NCBI GenBank assembly: GCA_029945375.1
Contig: CM057063.1
Location: 2,911,894 to 2,975,893, forward strand
Origin: Agaricus subrufescens
Taxonomy: Eukaryota; Basidiomycota; Agaricomycetes; Agaricales; Agaricaceae
DNA: 64,000 bases
Direction: 5' to 3'
Every line of letters starts with the position of its first letter. Position 1 is the stretch's first letter. Shown here piece by piece: positions 12,172 to 22,465 of the stretch. The notes under the pieces were generated by a model that worked only from the letters and a program-made list of their open reading frames with translations, had not been told where the DNA came from and ran no database searches. Both the position numbers and the translations under genes were made by a program.

Positions 12172-12962
12172 GGAGGACTTGAGGAAGGATGTGGGTTAAG
12201 TTCATTTGCTCTTCAGCTCAAGCAGTATTTAAACACTTCCGCAATTATTACAATTCCCATAAGTTGGGCTTATCATAATTGCGGATCATACACACTAAGC
12301 AGATTTGAGAAAACAAGGTCGGCATTCATTATTCTTCTCAGTTACTGAGTGATCTCACTCTCTATCACACTACAAGCTGATTATCACAATTCAGCCACTT
12401 TGCTTGGCTGTCACCAACGGTGCCTCAGTTTACACGAATCTCAAACAAATTTAAATGAAGCTGGTATATATTAACTCACCAGTTGAGGGAGAAATCCACT
12501 TCTCATGATCATTAAGCTCAGTTGATACTACAAGCGACACGCCCATATCGCATAAAACTGATCATCTTTCAAGATACTCCATGCCTTATCAGACAAAAGG
12601 GAATGCCCTAGGCAATCATGTACTTGTTCTCTTATCTCTCAGGCACAATCTGAGTTCAAATTTGTTATCGAAATCACTTACTTGTAAATTTACCACATAC
12701 TTAATCTAACCGACATGATTAATATCATTTTAGCTAGTTACGCCAGAGATACACTACACAAGTAAGTTATACAGTTGAAACAACCAAACGCTGATAGCCG
12801 ATACCAATGAAGAAAGAAAGAGAAATCAGGGGTTACTACTTGTATTTCAAACACAGATGAATGCAAAGCCATACGTACAACTCATGTGTCGCCCAATGCT
12901 GTCTGCTTTCCAGATGCGGCAAGGGATAAAAGGGAGGTACGTGGAGTATTAGTATAATATAG
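12172..12962. promoter_or_regulatory. 5' flank of 7TM-B with TATA-like box
   Basis: A TTTAAATA box on the minus strand lies at 12226-12233, ~55 bp upstream of the ATG. The ttatcataattgcgg block and the more distal conserved phrases of copy A follow, with some deletions. No ORF is supported. Confidence 0.55.
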
Positions 12963-13541
12963 ACAATGGTTGCACGCATATTGTGTATTCAGGAACAATA
13001 CATCTACATGCGGGATCGACTAAAAACCATGATTCACCTCAAGACTCGGAAAACAAAAGCTGCATATGACTCAACACTGGGTCTTGCCATCTTCCCAGGA
13101 TTCATGCAGAACCCACCACGAATCTTCCTTTTCTCTTGTGGTAACTTGTGCAACCCAACCATGTTACTCAACGTTGTTCTGACACCCCTCCCATTAAAAT
13201 ATAGCGAATAAAATGGCGCGGGATGACTATGGTCGGTTGATGGAGGTGGATTGCTATTCTTTGAGAGATAGAAGACGACCCAGTAGCTGAGCGGAGGTGA
13301 GAGCTCATCGTGTTTTAATCCTGGGGTAGAAGTGGATGAGCCCCGACACAAGTTGGTCATACTGATGTTAGTCGTTAGAGCTGCAAACAATCACCCAGAT
13401 GATTCTCCAGCACCAAACTAGTCGTTAGAAGAGGAGAAGAGAAACGAGTTACTCATAGCGACTGGCTGGGCACGTGTTTTCCCATGCTACGTGACACTAC
13501 TCAGCAGGACGGATATGAAAGGAAGTGGTGGAATACTCAAC
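12963..13541 (-). pseudogene. Kinase remnant, unit C (left part)
   Basis: Nearly identical to the unit B remnant (YFNGRGVRTTLSNMVGL again readable), and cut at 13541 by the foldback element; the homology resumes at 14881. Several CpG sites present in unit B are TpG or CpA here. No complete reading frame remains. Confidence 0.7.
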
Positions 13542-14873
13542 CATTGGTTGAATAACCCGGGATTAATCGTCCACGGTTCGTGTCACAAATCAGGATTTGC
13601 GACAAATAATCGGCTGATATAATAATTTTATTAATATAAACTAATTATCACAATAATGATAATCATGATTATCATGCGCTTATCCTATCTACATACGGAC
13701 TGATAATCACGATTATTTAAGCGTGATTATATATAGTGTGCTGTTACTTCATGCCATAATGAATACAAATAATCACGATAATAAATAATCGTGATTATAT
13801 TACACACTGTTACCTCATCAGGTAATCAAGATACAAATAATCATGATAATAAATAATCGTGATTAACATAATCACAGTTATCATAATCATGATTATGGCA
13901 ACTTCAACTTTCCTGAGTGGCAGAGTGACTCACCAAATGTCCCCCGACACAACAAGGGTCTTTCAAGCCCTGTATAAACTAAGACTGGGGATCCACCAGA
14001 GCCATCCCCAATGTTCATGTATGAATGTGGGGTGCGTGTGTGTGCAAGTGCATGTGTGTACGTGTGCATGTGCATGTGGTAGAGAGAAAAGAGGGACTGT
14101 AACATGTGACATAGCCACTGTCATCATTTGTTAAGTCACTCTTATGAGACATTTCCCACACCTTTGTCATCAAGACAATTCCAAGATTTTGTGAATTGTA
14201 GGCAACAATTTGCAGTTTAATTGAACCAAATGTTAAGGATTTAATTAACCCACCTGGCTACCAAAATTCTTCGCTGTTAATCGCAAAAATCATTGTTGGG
14301 ATCACTTGATGACAATGGTGTGGGAACTGTCTCATAAGAGTGACTTAACGAATGATGACAGCGGCTATGTCACATGTTACAGTCCCTCTTTTCTCTCTAC
14401 CACATGCACATGCACATGCACACACACGCACTCGCACACACATGCACCCCATGTTCATACATGAACATTGGGGATGGCTCTGGTGGATCCCCAGTCTTAG
14501 TTTATACAGGGCTTGAAAGAACCTCGTCATGTTGGGGGACAGCTGGGTATTTGGTGAGTCACTCTGCTACTCAGGAAAGTTAAAGTTACCATAATCATGA
14601 TTATGATAACCGCGATTATGTTAATCACGATTATTTATTATCATGATTATTTGTATCTGGGATGAGGTAATAATATATAACCATGCTTAATAATCGTGGT
14701 TAATTGTATTTTGATTACCTGAGGAGGTAACAGTGTAATACATAATCATGCTTAAATAATCGTGATTATCAGTTTATATTAAAAAAAATAGTATTATATC
14801 TGCTGATTATTTGTTGTAAATCATGATTTACAACACAAACTGCTGCCGATAATCCCCGGTTATTCCATCCCTG
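13542..14873. mobile_element. Foldback DNA element with long inverted arms
   Basis: Two inverted arms, about 13542-14175 and 14305-14873, flank a ~130 bp loop. The ends read ttgaataacccgggatta on the left and, reverse-complemented, tggaataaccggggatta on the right. The flanks actcaac (13535-13541 and 14874-14880) are a 7-bp direct repeat present once in units B, D and E, so it is a target duplication. The outer arms are AT-rich and carry many short palindromes of the form taatcRYgatta. The inner arms carry TG/CA-rich microsatellite (14030-14080 and 14400-14450). No transposase is encoded, so this is a non-autonomous element; superfamily is uncertain, a hAT-like ~8-bp target duplication being one option. 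Confidence 0.8.
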
Positions 14874-14880
14874 ACTCAAC

Positions 14881-15898
14881 TAGCATTCCCAAAGATTCTG
14901 CACATCTGCGCTCAGCGGCATCATCCATCTATCTGCCCCTTGCCTTGCCACTCTCCAACACATGGAAACGACCACGAGACACCATGCCTTAACTTCCTAG
15001 TCAAGTGTTGGTATTATTCCTTGCAAAACCAACGAAGCAGGAGTCTACAGTTCCAGTTCCAGAGACAATTTGACAAGAGATGGCCGCATGGGCAGAGGGT
15101 AAAGTTCGGGATCGTCGAGATCCAGATCTTTCCACTTTGTCCAAGCTTGTTTGGGAATCTTTTTGGCTTCATCAGGCTGTTGTTGGGACATGTGAACTGA
15201 ATTAAGAGTATGAAGGGCCTCGAGATTAGACAAATCGGTTTTCAAAGTAAGGTTGAGGAGATCCTCGCAGGTCTTCTTGGCTTCTGGTTTGAAGGAGTGG
15301 AGAGTCGGTCAGAGGACAGTTGTAGATGTGCCATAGACGTAGGATGGATCCATCCATATCTCTACCTGCCCGATGAGTGTATGGATGCTATTGTTCTTGA
15401 TTTCACTTTCATTGGATTGGTTGGTCATGACTGAATTCTTTACTGTCTGTTTTCCTTTGAATTGATTCACTAGAATATCCACAGCAGCTTGGTAGTGTTG
15501 CAGGGCTAGCCTGGGGTCATCTTCTAGTAGCTGCACTAGGTACAAGTGTGCCGATGGCGGTGGTGGTTGTGCTGATGGTGGTTGTATCAAAGGTTCAAAG
15601 CCTGTACACTGTCAGGGCAAGGGCAACAAGACAGGTTACAGAGCACACTAACCTTCTTTGCTGCACTGATGTCCCCTGTCTCTAGGAGTGACCCTCCCAG
15701 CAATTCTTTGGCCTCTGCATTTTCCAGCTGCTGCTCCAATATTTGTCTGACAAAGTGTGGCACCAGCTCATAATTGCATTGAATGATCAGAACCTGGGCT
15801 TTGTCAAGTAGTTCCGGGATAGATGGAGGATTTGAGTGTTGAACAGGTGGGTCTGTTGTTTTTGAGTGTTGCTTTTTGGCTGGGCGAGTGTGACCCAT
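14881..15898 (-). pseudogene. Acl4-like remnant, unit C, CpG-depleted
   Basis: Exon 1 still reads from ATG 15898 (MGHTRPAKKQHSKTTDPP), but exon 2 has lost a T just after its acceptor (~15596), shifting the frame. Intron 2 and exon 3 are damaged and the 3' end is fused to kinase-derived sequence. Compared with the A, B and D copies, many CpG sites are TpG or CpA; for example gagcgcgcgg in A is gagtgtatgg here (~15374). The transposon nest begins 6 bp upstream of the ATG. Confidence 0.75.
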
Positions 15899-15904
15899 CT
15901 TGGA

Positions 15905-16301
15905 TTTTTTTTTTAAAAAAATCAAATTTTATTAAGCGCTGCCCAATTGTGTAGTGCTCCTGGCTGGAGGCCAGGAAATAGATGGTAAAAACAAATCCCC
16001 GAACAACATGTGAAAGAAAAATAAGTGAAAAAAAAACCCGAACCAACATATCTAAACTAACACAGATAGGTGCCCCAAGTGACATGAAGAGGCTGAGGTG
16101 ATTGGAGTGAGACTTAGGATATAGTTTACAGGACTGTATCATGAGACGCAGAGTAAAAAGAAAAGTAGAGGAAAAGGGAAATGACGAGATGCAGGAACCA
16201 AAACCGAAACATGGTCTGAGCAAGCTCAGGGGGATCCAGGGAGGTCAGGGACCAATTACCATTACAGGACCCAAATAAGAGTGGCACAGTCTAAAGACCA
16301 C
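15905..16301 (-). mobile_element. SINE/LINE-like 3' tail, minus strand
   Basis: Read on the minus strand it ends gcgcttaataaaatttgattttttt followed by a run of ten A, typical of a target-primed retroposon tail. The A-rich end abuts the broken Acl4 copy at 15905. The body (to ~16301) has no supported ORF. Whether it is a SINE or a 5'-truncated LINE cannot be settled from this copy. Confidence 0.5.
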
Positions 16302-17685
16302 TGTTATGGCCCCAGCCGTTTTATGTGTGAAAATATACATTTAATGTGGCTAGGTGTATGTATTAGGCTTGAGAATGAGTAATTGATCACCCCATTAGTA
16401 ATAAGATCAGTCAAGGGCATGTGTGAAGACAGGTCAAACTAGGAATCAGTTGAGATTGTATCTGCAATTCCTAACAGGAAACCTGTACTGTTAGGGGAAA
16501 TATAATCGTGTTCAAGGACTCAAAACGGAAGTCTCGAGACTGAGCCTAGGGAGACTTTATTGGGAATTATCATTGAGACTGGCTATGGGATGGCTCAAGG
16601 ACTTAGCGGAGCACGGTTCCTTTAGTGGACCTTATGTTAGACTGAATCTATAACTACTACCTGCCTGATATGGAAAGGCTAGGAAGTTGGTGATTCACAC
16701 ATGTCGAGACTGAATGAACTGAAGCAAGGCTGTCGAGATTATTGGTTGAGACTCAGGATTGGATAGTGATTCTGATAATCTCGAAGCAACTGGAGGTGAG
16801 CTGGAAATTTGGTCTAATTGAGGACATCTTATCAACAGATTAATCAGTGGGGGATGAGTCTCGAGGGTTTCTAGACTAGGGTCTAGGGTTGGAAACTTGT
16901 TAGCCAATGAAGAGCGAGGGATTAGGCAAGTGTGATGTTCAGTTGAGGAGACTGAATAGTTGAGACTGTTGATTGGTGGAGAAAGATGAGTCAAGGAGAC
17001 TATACCCATTCAGTGCTGGATACAGACTTGGTTATTTGTTTCATAATTGTTTATTTTGTCTCAGTTTTTTATTGTGTATCATATATAGCCGCCAGTCAAG
17101 GATGAGGTTTGAAATCGAATCTTTGCCCAAGTGCTGTGCAAGTGAAATCAAGTTTGGTTAAACTTTGCAGTGTTCTAAGCATTTCTTCAAGTTCTTTCTC
17201 AACTCCGAAGGACTTGTGTTCTGCTCGAGAGAGTATCTTCACTGGTCTAATATGATTGCAATAGCATTCGGTGCTAGCTCAACTTGTCTTGCAGTCTGTC
17301 TTGAAGCGCAAAGGCAGGTCAAGGCTCTCCAAGTTGGTTGAGGCATGACTAGGGTGGACTTGCTACCCCTCCTAGATAGGTGTCTAACCCATCCTATTGA
17401 GGACAGTTGTCACAAGCTTAGCCACTCATTGCAAAGGTTCTAATTGAAATGGCATAGGTCTGGAAGAGGTCTCTATTCAGTTGAGACTTGTTTCACATTT
17501 CTATTCTACCCCTATTTTCATTTAATACTTAATTGAGACTCTTACTTTCACTTTCTTTCTGATTTATTCTCCCCACAAACTGCACTCGAGACTCAGTGTA
17601 TTTCAAAGGGTTGCATTTGCATGTGATTTTATATTTTTTATATTTTATTTTCCACATTTATACTGATATAGTCTCTTCACCACCA
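16302..17685. repeat. LTR-like 1.38 kb direct repeat, copy 1
   Basis: Starts tgttatggccccagccg and ends cttcaccacca. It matches 18973-20355 along its whole length at roughly 90 percent by eye. The TG...CA ends and length suggest an LTR. The octamer TYGAGACT recurs, for example at 16534, 16573, 16704, 16746 and 17586. No coding potential is apparent. Confidence 0.6.
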
Positions 17686-18972
17686 ATGGCATTTCAAATG
17701 CAATGAAGAAGACAGGGAACAATGCATCACATCTCACAAGGCGGCCATTAAAGCCACCGATCCTAACAGAGTAATTATCCCCCATGATTAATCACAACAG
17801 CACACTACCTTCAGATGGGCTACCAGAAATACAAGGGGCCTGCAGTGGGCCTATGCCCACGTGATTGTCTGTGTCTGCAATGAAGCCCGTGGCAAGCCCA
17901 CGGGTAGCCCGTGTTCATCTGTGAGTCCTGCATCCATCCTGCATTGGATTCTGGCCTATGTGCTGCCCATGTCATTGCCCCCCAATGTCACCACACCTTA
18001 TATCAGTGTAAATCCTTCTTGTGTGTAGCTTTGTAAGGTCTAACTCATTGTCATTAGTAACTGTAAACAAGAGAGTTCAGTTACTGTTACAGAAAACATT
18101 GTATGTTGACTATGAAATCAACATCATTAGCAACTGTCTAGAGAGTGTGATCAGCTACTGCTATACAGTAATGTAGACAATGAAATCAAAAGCTTGTGAA
18201 GCCAAGCATGACACCCTCACCCTGCATTGCACCTCACCTCCTTTTTCAGACTCAAGATATGTATTGTCGCACTTCAGTGGTGTGAGCAACATCATCTATT
18301 GTTCTACGAACCTGTGGTCTGCTTGTAGACTCTCAGCATTTGGTGCAGCTTCCAGGATCCATACTTGAACACCCAGCTTATCTGAAAGTGTACTGGCAAT
18401 GACCAAACCTTTGTGAAAGGCAGGTGTAAACATCGAGATTTTGGTACCACAATATAATGAAATACGTACCCATTACCACCACCTACGTTTACATAGTTGT
18501 AAGCCAAGAGTGCTCTGCCTATGAAAAGGCTAGGGATTATAAAGCGCAAAGTTACTTGCATTGTAAACACAACTTTCAACGTTGGTATGGCTGTTCTATA
18601 CTCACATAGTCAGCAAGACGAGACCTAAAGAAAAGCGGGAGTACACACTGATCAAACTGCATTTCTGATAGACAGATGCGGGTTCCCACTATGTTGCTAT
18701 TTTTTTATTTTCATAGCTAGGAGCAGAGTCCACAGAGGCACGGCTACATTGCAAGTTGATGTTTCTTGAGACACAATAGGTTCTTGACACACAACAGGTA
18801 TGAAAAGAAATGTACATCAGTTGTAGAATAAGAGATGTTACATAGTATATCAATCTATTTATCAATATATTTGAGACTTGTCCACATCGACCCCATGCCT
18901 CTCCTCCAAGTCTGCACCACCCTGTGTCGCAACTGGTGTAGTCCTCATACCATCCACATGTACCCTCAGCAT
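17686..18972. other. Spacer between the two LTR-like repeats
   Basis: 1.29 kb without a credible retrotransposon gene. A short open stretch from 17687 reads WHFKCNEEDREQCITSHK and soon stops. An imperfect tandem duplication of ~67 bp (about 18049-18117 and 18121-18188) carries tcattagYaactgt and ending atgaaatcaa. If the flanking repeats are paired LTRs this would be the interior of a non-autonomous (TRIM/LARD-like) element; alternatively two solo LTRs flank unrelated DNA. Confidence 0.35.
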
Positions 18973-20355
18973 TGTTATGGCCCCAGCCGTTTTACACATG
19001 AAAATATATGTTTAAGGCGGTTAGGTGTACATATTAAGTTCGAGAATGAACAATTGGTCACCCAGTTAGAGATAAGCTCAGTCGAGGATATGTGTGAAGA
19101 GAGGTTGACCTAGGGGACAGTCGAGATTGCATCTGCAATTCCTAGCAGGAAAACTGTACTGCTAGGGGAAATATAATTGCGTTCGAGGACTTAAAATGGA
19201 AGTCTCAAGACTGAGTCTAGGGAGACTTTGCTGGGAATTATCATCGAGGTTGGCTATGGGATGGCTCAAGGACTTAGCGGAACACGGTTCCTTCAGTGGA
19301 CCTTATGCTAGACCAAAACTATAACTACTACCTGCCTAATAAGGAAAGGGCTAGGAAGTAGACGACTCACACATGTCGAGACTGAATAAATCTGAAGCGA
19401 GACTGTTGGAATTGTTGGTCGAGACTCTGGATCCGGCAGTAATAGTGATAATCTCAAAGCAACTAAAGGCGAGATAGAAGCGTAGTCTAATTGAGGACAT
19501 CTTATTGATGGGATAATCAGTGGGGGATGCGCCTCGAGAGTTTCTAGACTAGGGTCTAGGGTTAGAAGCTCGTTAGCCAATGAGGAGTGGAAGATTAGAC
19601 AAGTGTGATGTTCAGTTGAGGAGACTGAATAGTCAAGACTGTTGATTGGTGGAGAAAGATGAGTCAAGGAGACTATACCCATTCAGTGCTGGATACAGAC
19701 TTGGTTATCTGTTTCATATTTGTTTATTTTGTCTCAGTTTTTTATTGTGTATCATATATAGTCACCAGTTGAGGACGAGGTTTGGGATTGAATCTTTGCC
19801 CAAGCACTGTGCGAGTGAAATTGAGTTTGGTTAAACTTCGCAGTGTTCTAAGCATTTCTTAAGTTCTTTCTCGACTCAGAAAGTCTTGTGTTCTGCTCAA
19901 GAGAGTATCTTCACTGGTCTAATAGGATTGCGATAGCATTTGGTGCTAGCTCAACTTGTCTTGCAGTCTGTCTCAAAGTGCAAAGGCAGGTCAAGGCTCT
20001 CCGAGTTTGTTGAGGCATCACTAGGGCAGACTTGCTACCCCTCCTAGATAGGTGTCTAACCCATTCTATTGAGGACAGTCGTCGTGAGCTTAGCCACTCG
20101 TCGTGAAGGTTCTAATCGAAACGGCATAGGTCTGGAAGAGGTTTCTATTCAGTCAAGACTGGTTTCACATTTCTATTCTACCCCTATTTGCATTTAATAC
20201 TTAATTGAGACACTTACTTTCACTTTCTTTCTGATTTATTCTCCCCACGAACCACACTCAAGACTCGGTGTAATTCAAAGGGTTGCATTCACATTCGATT
20301 TTATATTTTATATTTTATTTTCCACATTTACACTGATCTAGTCTCTTCACCACCA
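18973..20355. repeat. LTR-like 1.38 kb direct repeat, copy 2
   Basis: Second copy of the 16302-17685 repeat, same orientation, starting tgttatggccccagccg. At its right end a MITE-like element intervenes; joining the sequence across that element gives ccataaca, the perfect inverse of the starting tgttatgg, so the true terminus may lie at 20744. Confidence 0.6.
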
Positions 20356-20740
20356 TCAGGAAAATGTTTTGGTCCTTAGTATGACTTAGGACAAAATGCC
20401 TTAGTCATGCCTTATGCACTGTGCCTAAGGTGCATAAGTCACACTAAGTCAATGTTTAAGTATCAGACACTTTTTGATAAACTTAAGTCAAACTTAAAAT
20501 CAAATTTAAGAGTCTTGAAATTTGCTTTATGGGTCAAATAAAGGAATATCATTCATGAGTAGTATTGTCTTTAGCACTATAATCAATCAATTTATGCAAT
20601 ATCTTCATTTTTGAAATATTAAGACTCAGCCTAAGTCATGTTTAAGATTAGACCCTGGCTTATGCAAGTGCCTTATAATGGCCTTAAACAAGTTTATAAG
20701 GTGTATAAGTCTTGAATAAGGCCTGTTACATTTTCCTGAT
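20355..20740. mobile_element. MITE-like element with 13-bp terminal inverted repeats
   Basis: 386 bp bounded by perfect inverted repeats ATCAGGAAAATGT (20355) and ACATTTTCCTGAT (ending 20740), extended imperfectly to ~23 bp. If the AT is a 2-bp target duplication, the repeat proper is CAGGAAAATGT. The interior is AT-rich with repeated cttaagt/acttaag blocks and no ORF, so it is non-autonomous. Confidence 0.6.
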
Positions 20741-20744
20741 AACA

Positions 20745-20981
20745 GGAGTGCAACGGTAGTCCCAGAAAGGGACTATGGCATAACCGGCCAACCACTACTG
20801 GTTCCGGGAAGCAGACTTACCAATTAGAGGAACCTGAAAGACAACGGTCCCAAGCAGATCCCATCAAAAGGAAACTTGACAGCAGGATTCCTTGGAACAT
20901 ACCGGAAATGGAAATGGAACGTTCTAGATAGAAAAGGAAATGTTGGGAATGATCAGAAAGTTCTGGAAACGGAATATAACA
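20745..20981 (-). repeat. gypsy-1 3' LTR, truncated
   Basis: Matches 28402-28639 along ~237 bp. The boundary at 20981 (plus-strand tataaca) is followed at once by tcctcccctt, which on the minus strand is the polypurine tract aaggggagga expected just before a 3' LTR. Its outer end abuts the LTR/MITE junction and is probably cut short. Confidence 0.7.
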
Positions 20982-21271
20982 GTATCCTCCCCTTAAGGCC
21001 AAGCCTTGAGGCCGCATCAATAAGGGAATGCACCCGGATAAAAATAGAACTTTGTCAGGAGCGAAAATAGAAGCTGCAGATCCCAACCTTAAGGGCAGCA
21101 TGGCACGGAATGAGGCAACGGAAATTAAAAGCGCATTGCGACGATGAGCAGTAGATCCAGAATTGGAACGTGTCAGGATGCTTATAAGAAGGGACTTGGA
21201 ACGACTCGAGTTCCCCCATCCTTCCTGCTATTTCTCAATCCACCACCACCACCACCCCCGATTTCAACAAG

Positions 21272-22465
21272 ATGTCTGCTGCTGAGTTTGCCGCATGGGC
21301 TGCAAAGCGGGATGCTGAGGCCGCGAAGGAAAAGGGTGCTGAGGAAGTCCTGATGGACATTGATGCCGAGGGAGAGGATGTTGAGGTCGAGAAATCCAGT
21401 TCCGACGAGGGAGGAAAGGGTACTGAGGAAGTGGTGGAGGTCCCGAAAGCAAAGGAGAAGACAAAGGAAACAAATCCAGGTGCAAGGACGACAAGAGGGT
21501 CAAAGAAAAGCAGGGGGAAGGCGGACGAAGTGGAGAAGGCAAGTATCAAGGTCCCTCCAGTGCACAAACTCATTCTGGTCGTCGAGATCGATTCATGAAC
21601 AGTTCCGCAGCCCGGGGCCCATGTTTATGCAACCAAGTGCAGTTCATGCGCCCACAGGAGTCTGGTGTGCTGGATGCATACCACCGGAACTGCCTGTGTG
21701 GAATGTTCAAAACAGCGGAAGGGATGCACGCATTCCTTGCAGGGTCCCACCACAAAGAAGCGGAAGGAAAAGGAGACCACTGGAAACGCTCCTGTACCTG
21801 ATAAGCACGTTTACCACCCCTTGACTGGCCAGTTACTGACTAGCGGAACCCTGGAAAACAGTTCCATTCCAGTTTCCACTCCCGCCCCCCTCACCACCAC
21901 CATTCCCCTCAACAAGAAACCGCCCATGGCTCCAAGGCCAACCGCCAAAACGTGGTTATTCCTCTCGGAATCATTGCCATCTCCCGCCCCAAGTCCCGAA
22001 AAGGAAATTTCCTGCTGCTCTCCCGCACACCACCGTTCACTATCTAGTCCACAACCGAACGTCGAAGTTCAAAAACATTCCATGGATGGTGTCGCATCAG
22101 AACTGAAGAGGTTGTGGATCAAGACTGTGCGGAGTGCAGATGAAAGCACGAGGGCTCGGAAAGCGATGGAGGACGCAAATGAGTTGAAAAGGCAGAGCTT
22201 GGAGGCTCGTCGGGAGAATCTGGAGGCCCTGGATCGGAATACAGATGCACAGGAAAGGGTGCGGAGAGCAGCAGAGGAGCAGACGCGTGAGATGAGGAAC
22301 ATGGTGGATGCGATGCGATTGAACACGGATGCGCATCGGGAGGGTGAAGGTTGTCAGGGTCGGTATGGAGAGAGGTCGGATCAGTGGATGGACTATGGGG
22401 ATCGGACTAGGCAGTCGGGGTCAAGGTATGGAGGAAGTCCTGGTGGATCAGGAGGGTGGATGTGA
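21272..22465 (+). CDS. Antisense ORF of gypsy-1 with paired CX2CX6C motifs
   Basis: A 397-codon frame on the strand opposite to gag-pol, between the polypurine tract and the pol end. It starts MSAAEFAAWAAKRDAEAAKE and has one in-frame TGA (21596-21598), most simply a mutated CGA. Regions in order: Ala/Glu-rich helical N-terminus; acidic then basic linker (EDVEVEKSSSDE, RTTRGSKKSRGK); two zinc-binding-like motifs CSSCAHRSLVC and CVECSKQRKGC; a Pro/Ser-rich region; an Arg/Glu-rich predicted coiled coil (MEDANELKRQSLEARRENLE); a Gly/Arg tail. A plus-strand TATA-like cttataagaa lies at 21181-21190, ~85 bp upstream. A nucleic-acid-binding accessory product is an inference; function unknown. Confidence 0.55.

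Noticed and set aside
13859..14134. Cys/Val-rich open frames in both arms of the foldback element
   Set aside because: They are translations of TG/CA microsatellite and are mirrored between arms; no start context or domain.
15804..16223. 139-codon minus-strand frame spanning the Acl4 start and retroposon tail
   Set aside because: It crosses an insertion boundary and reads Acl4 exon 1 out of frame.
20817..21101. Minus-strand 94-codon frame over the gypsy-1 3' LTR
   Set aside because: It lies over LTR and polypurine tract, has no domain and is not shared as a frame with the 5' LTR.
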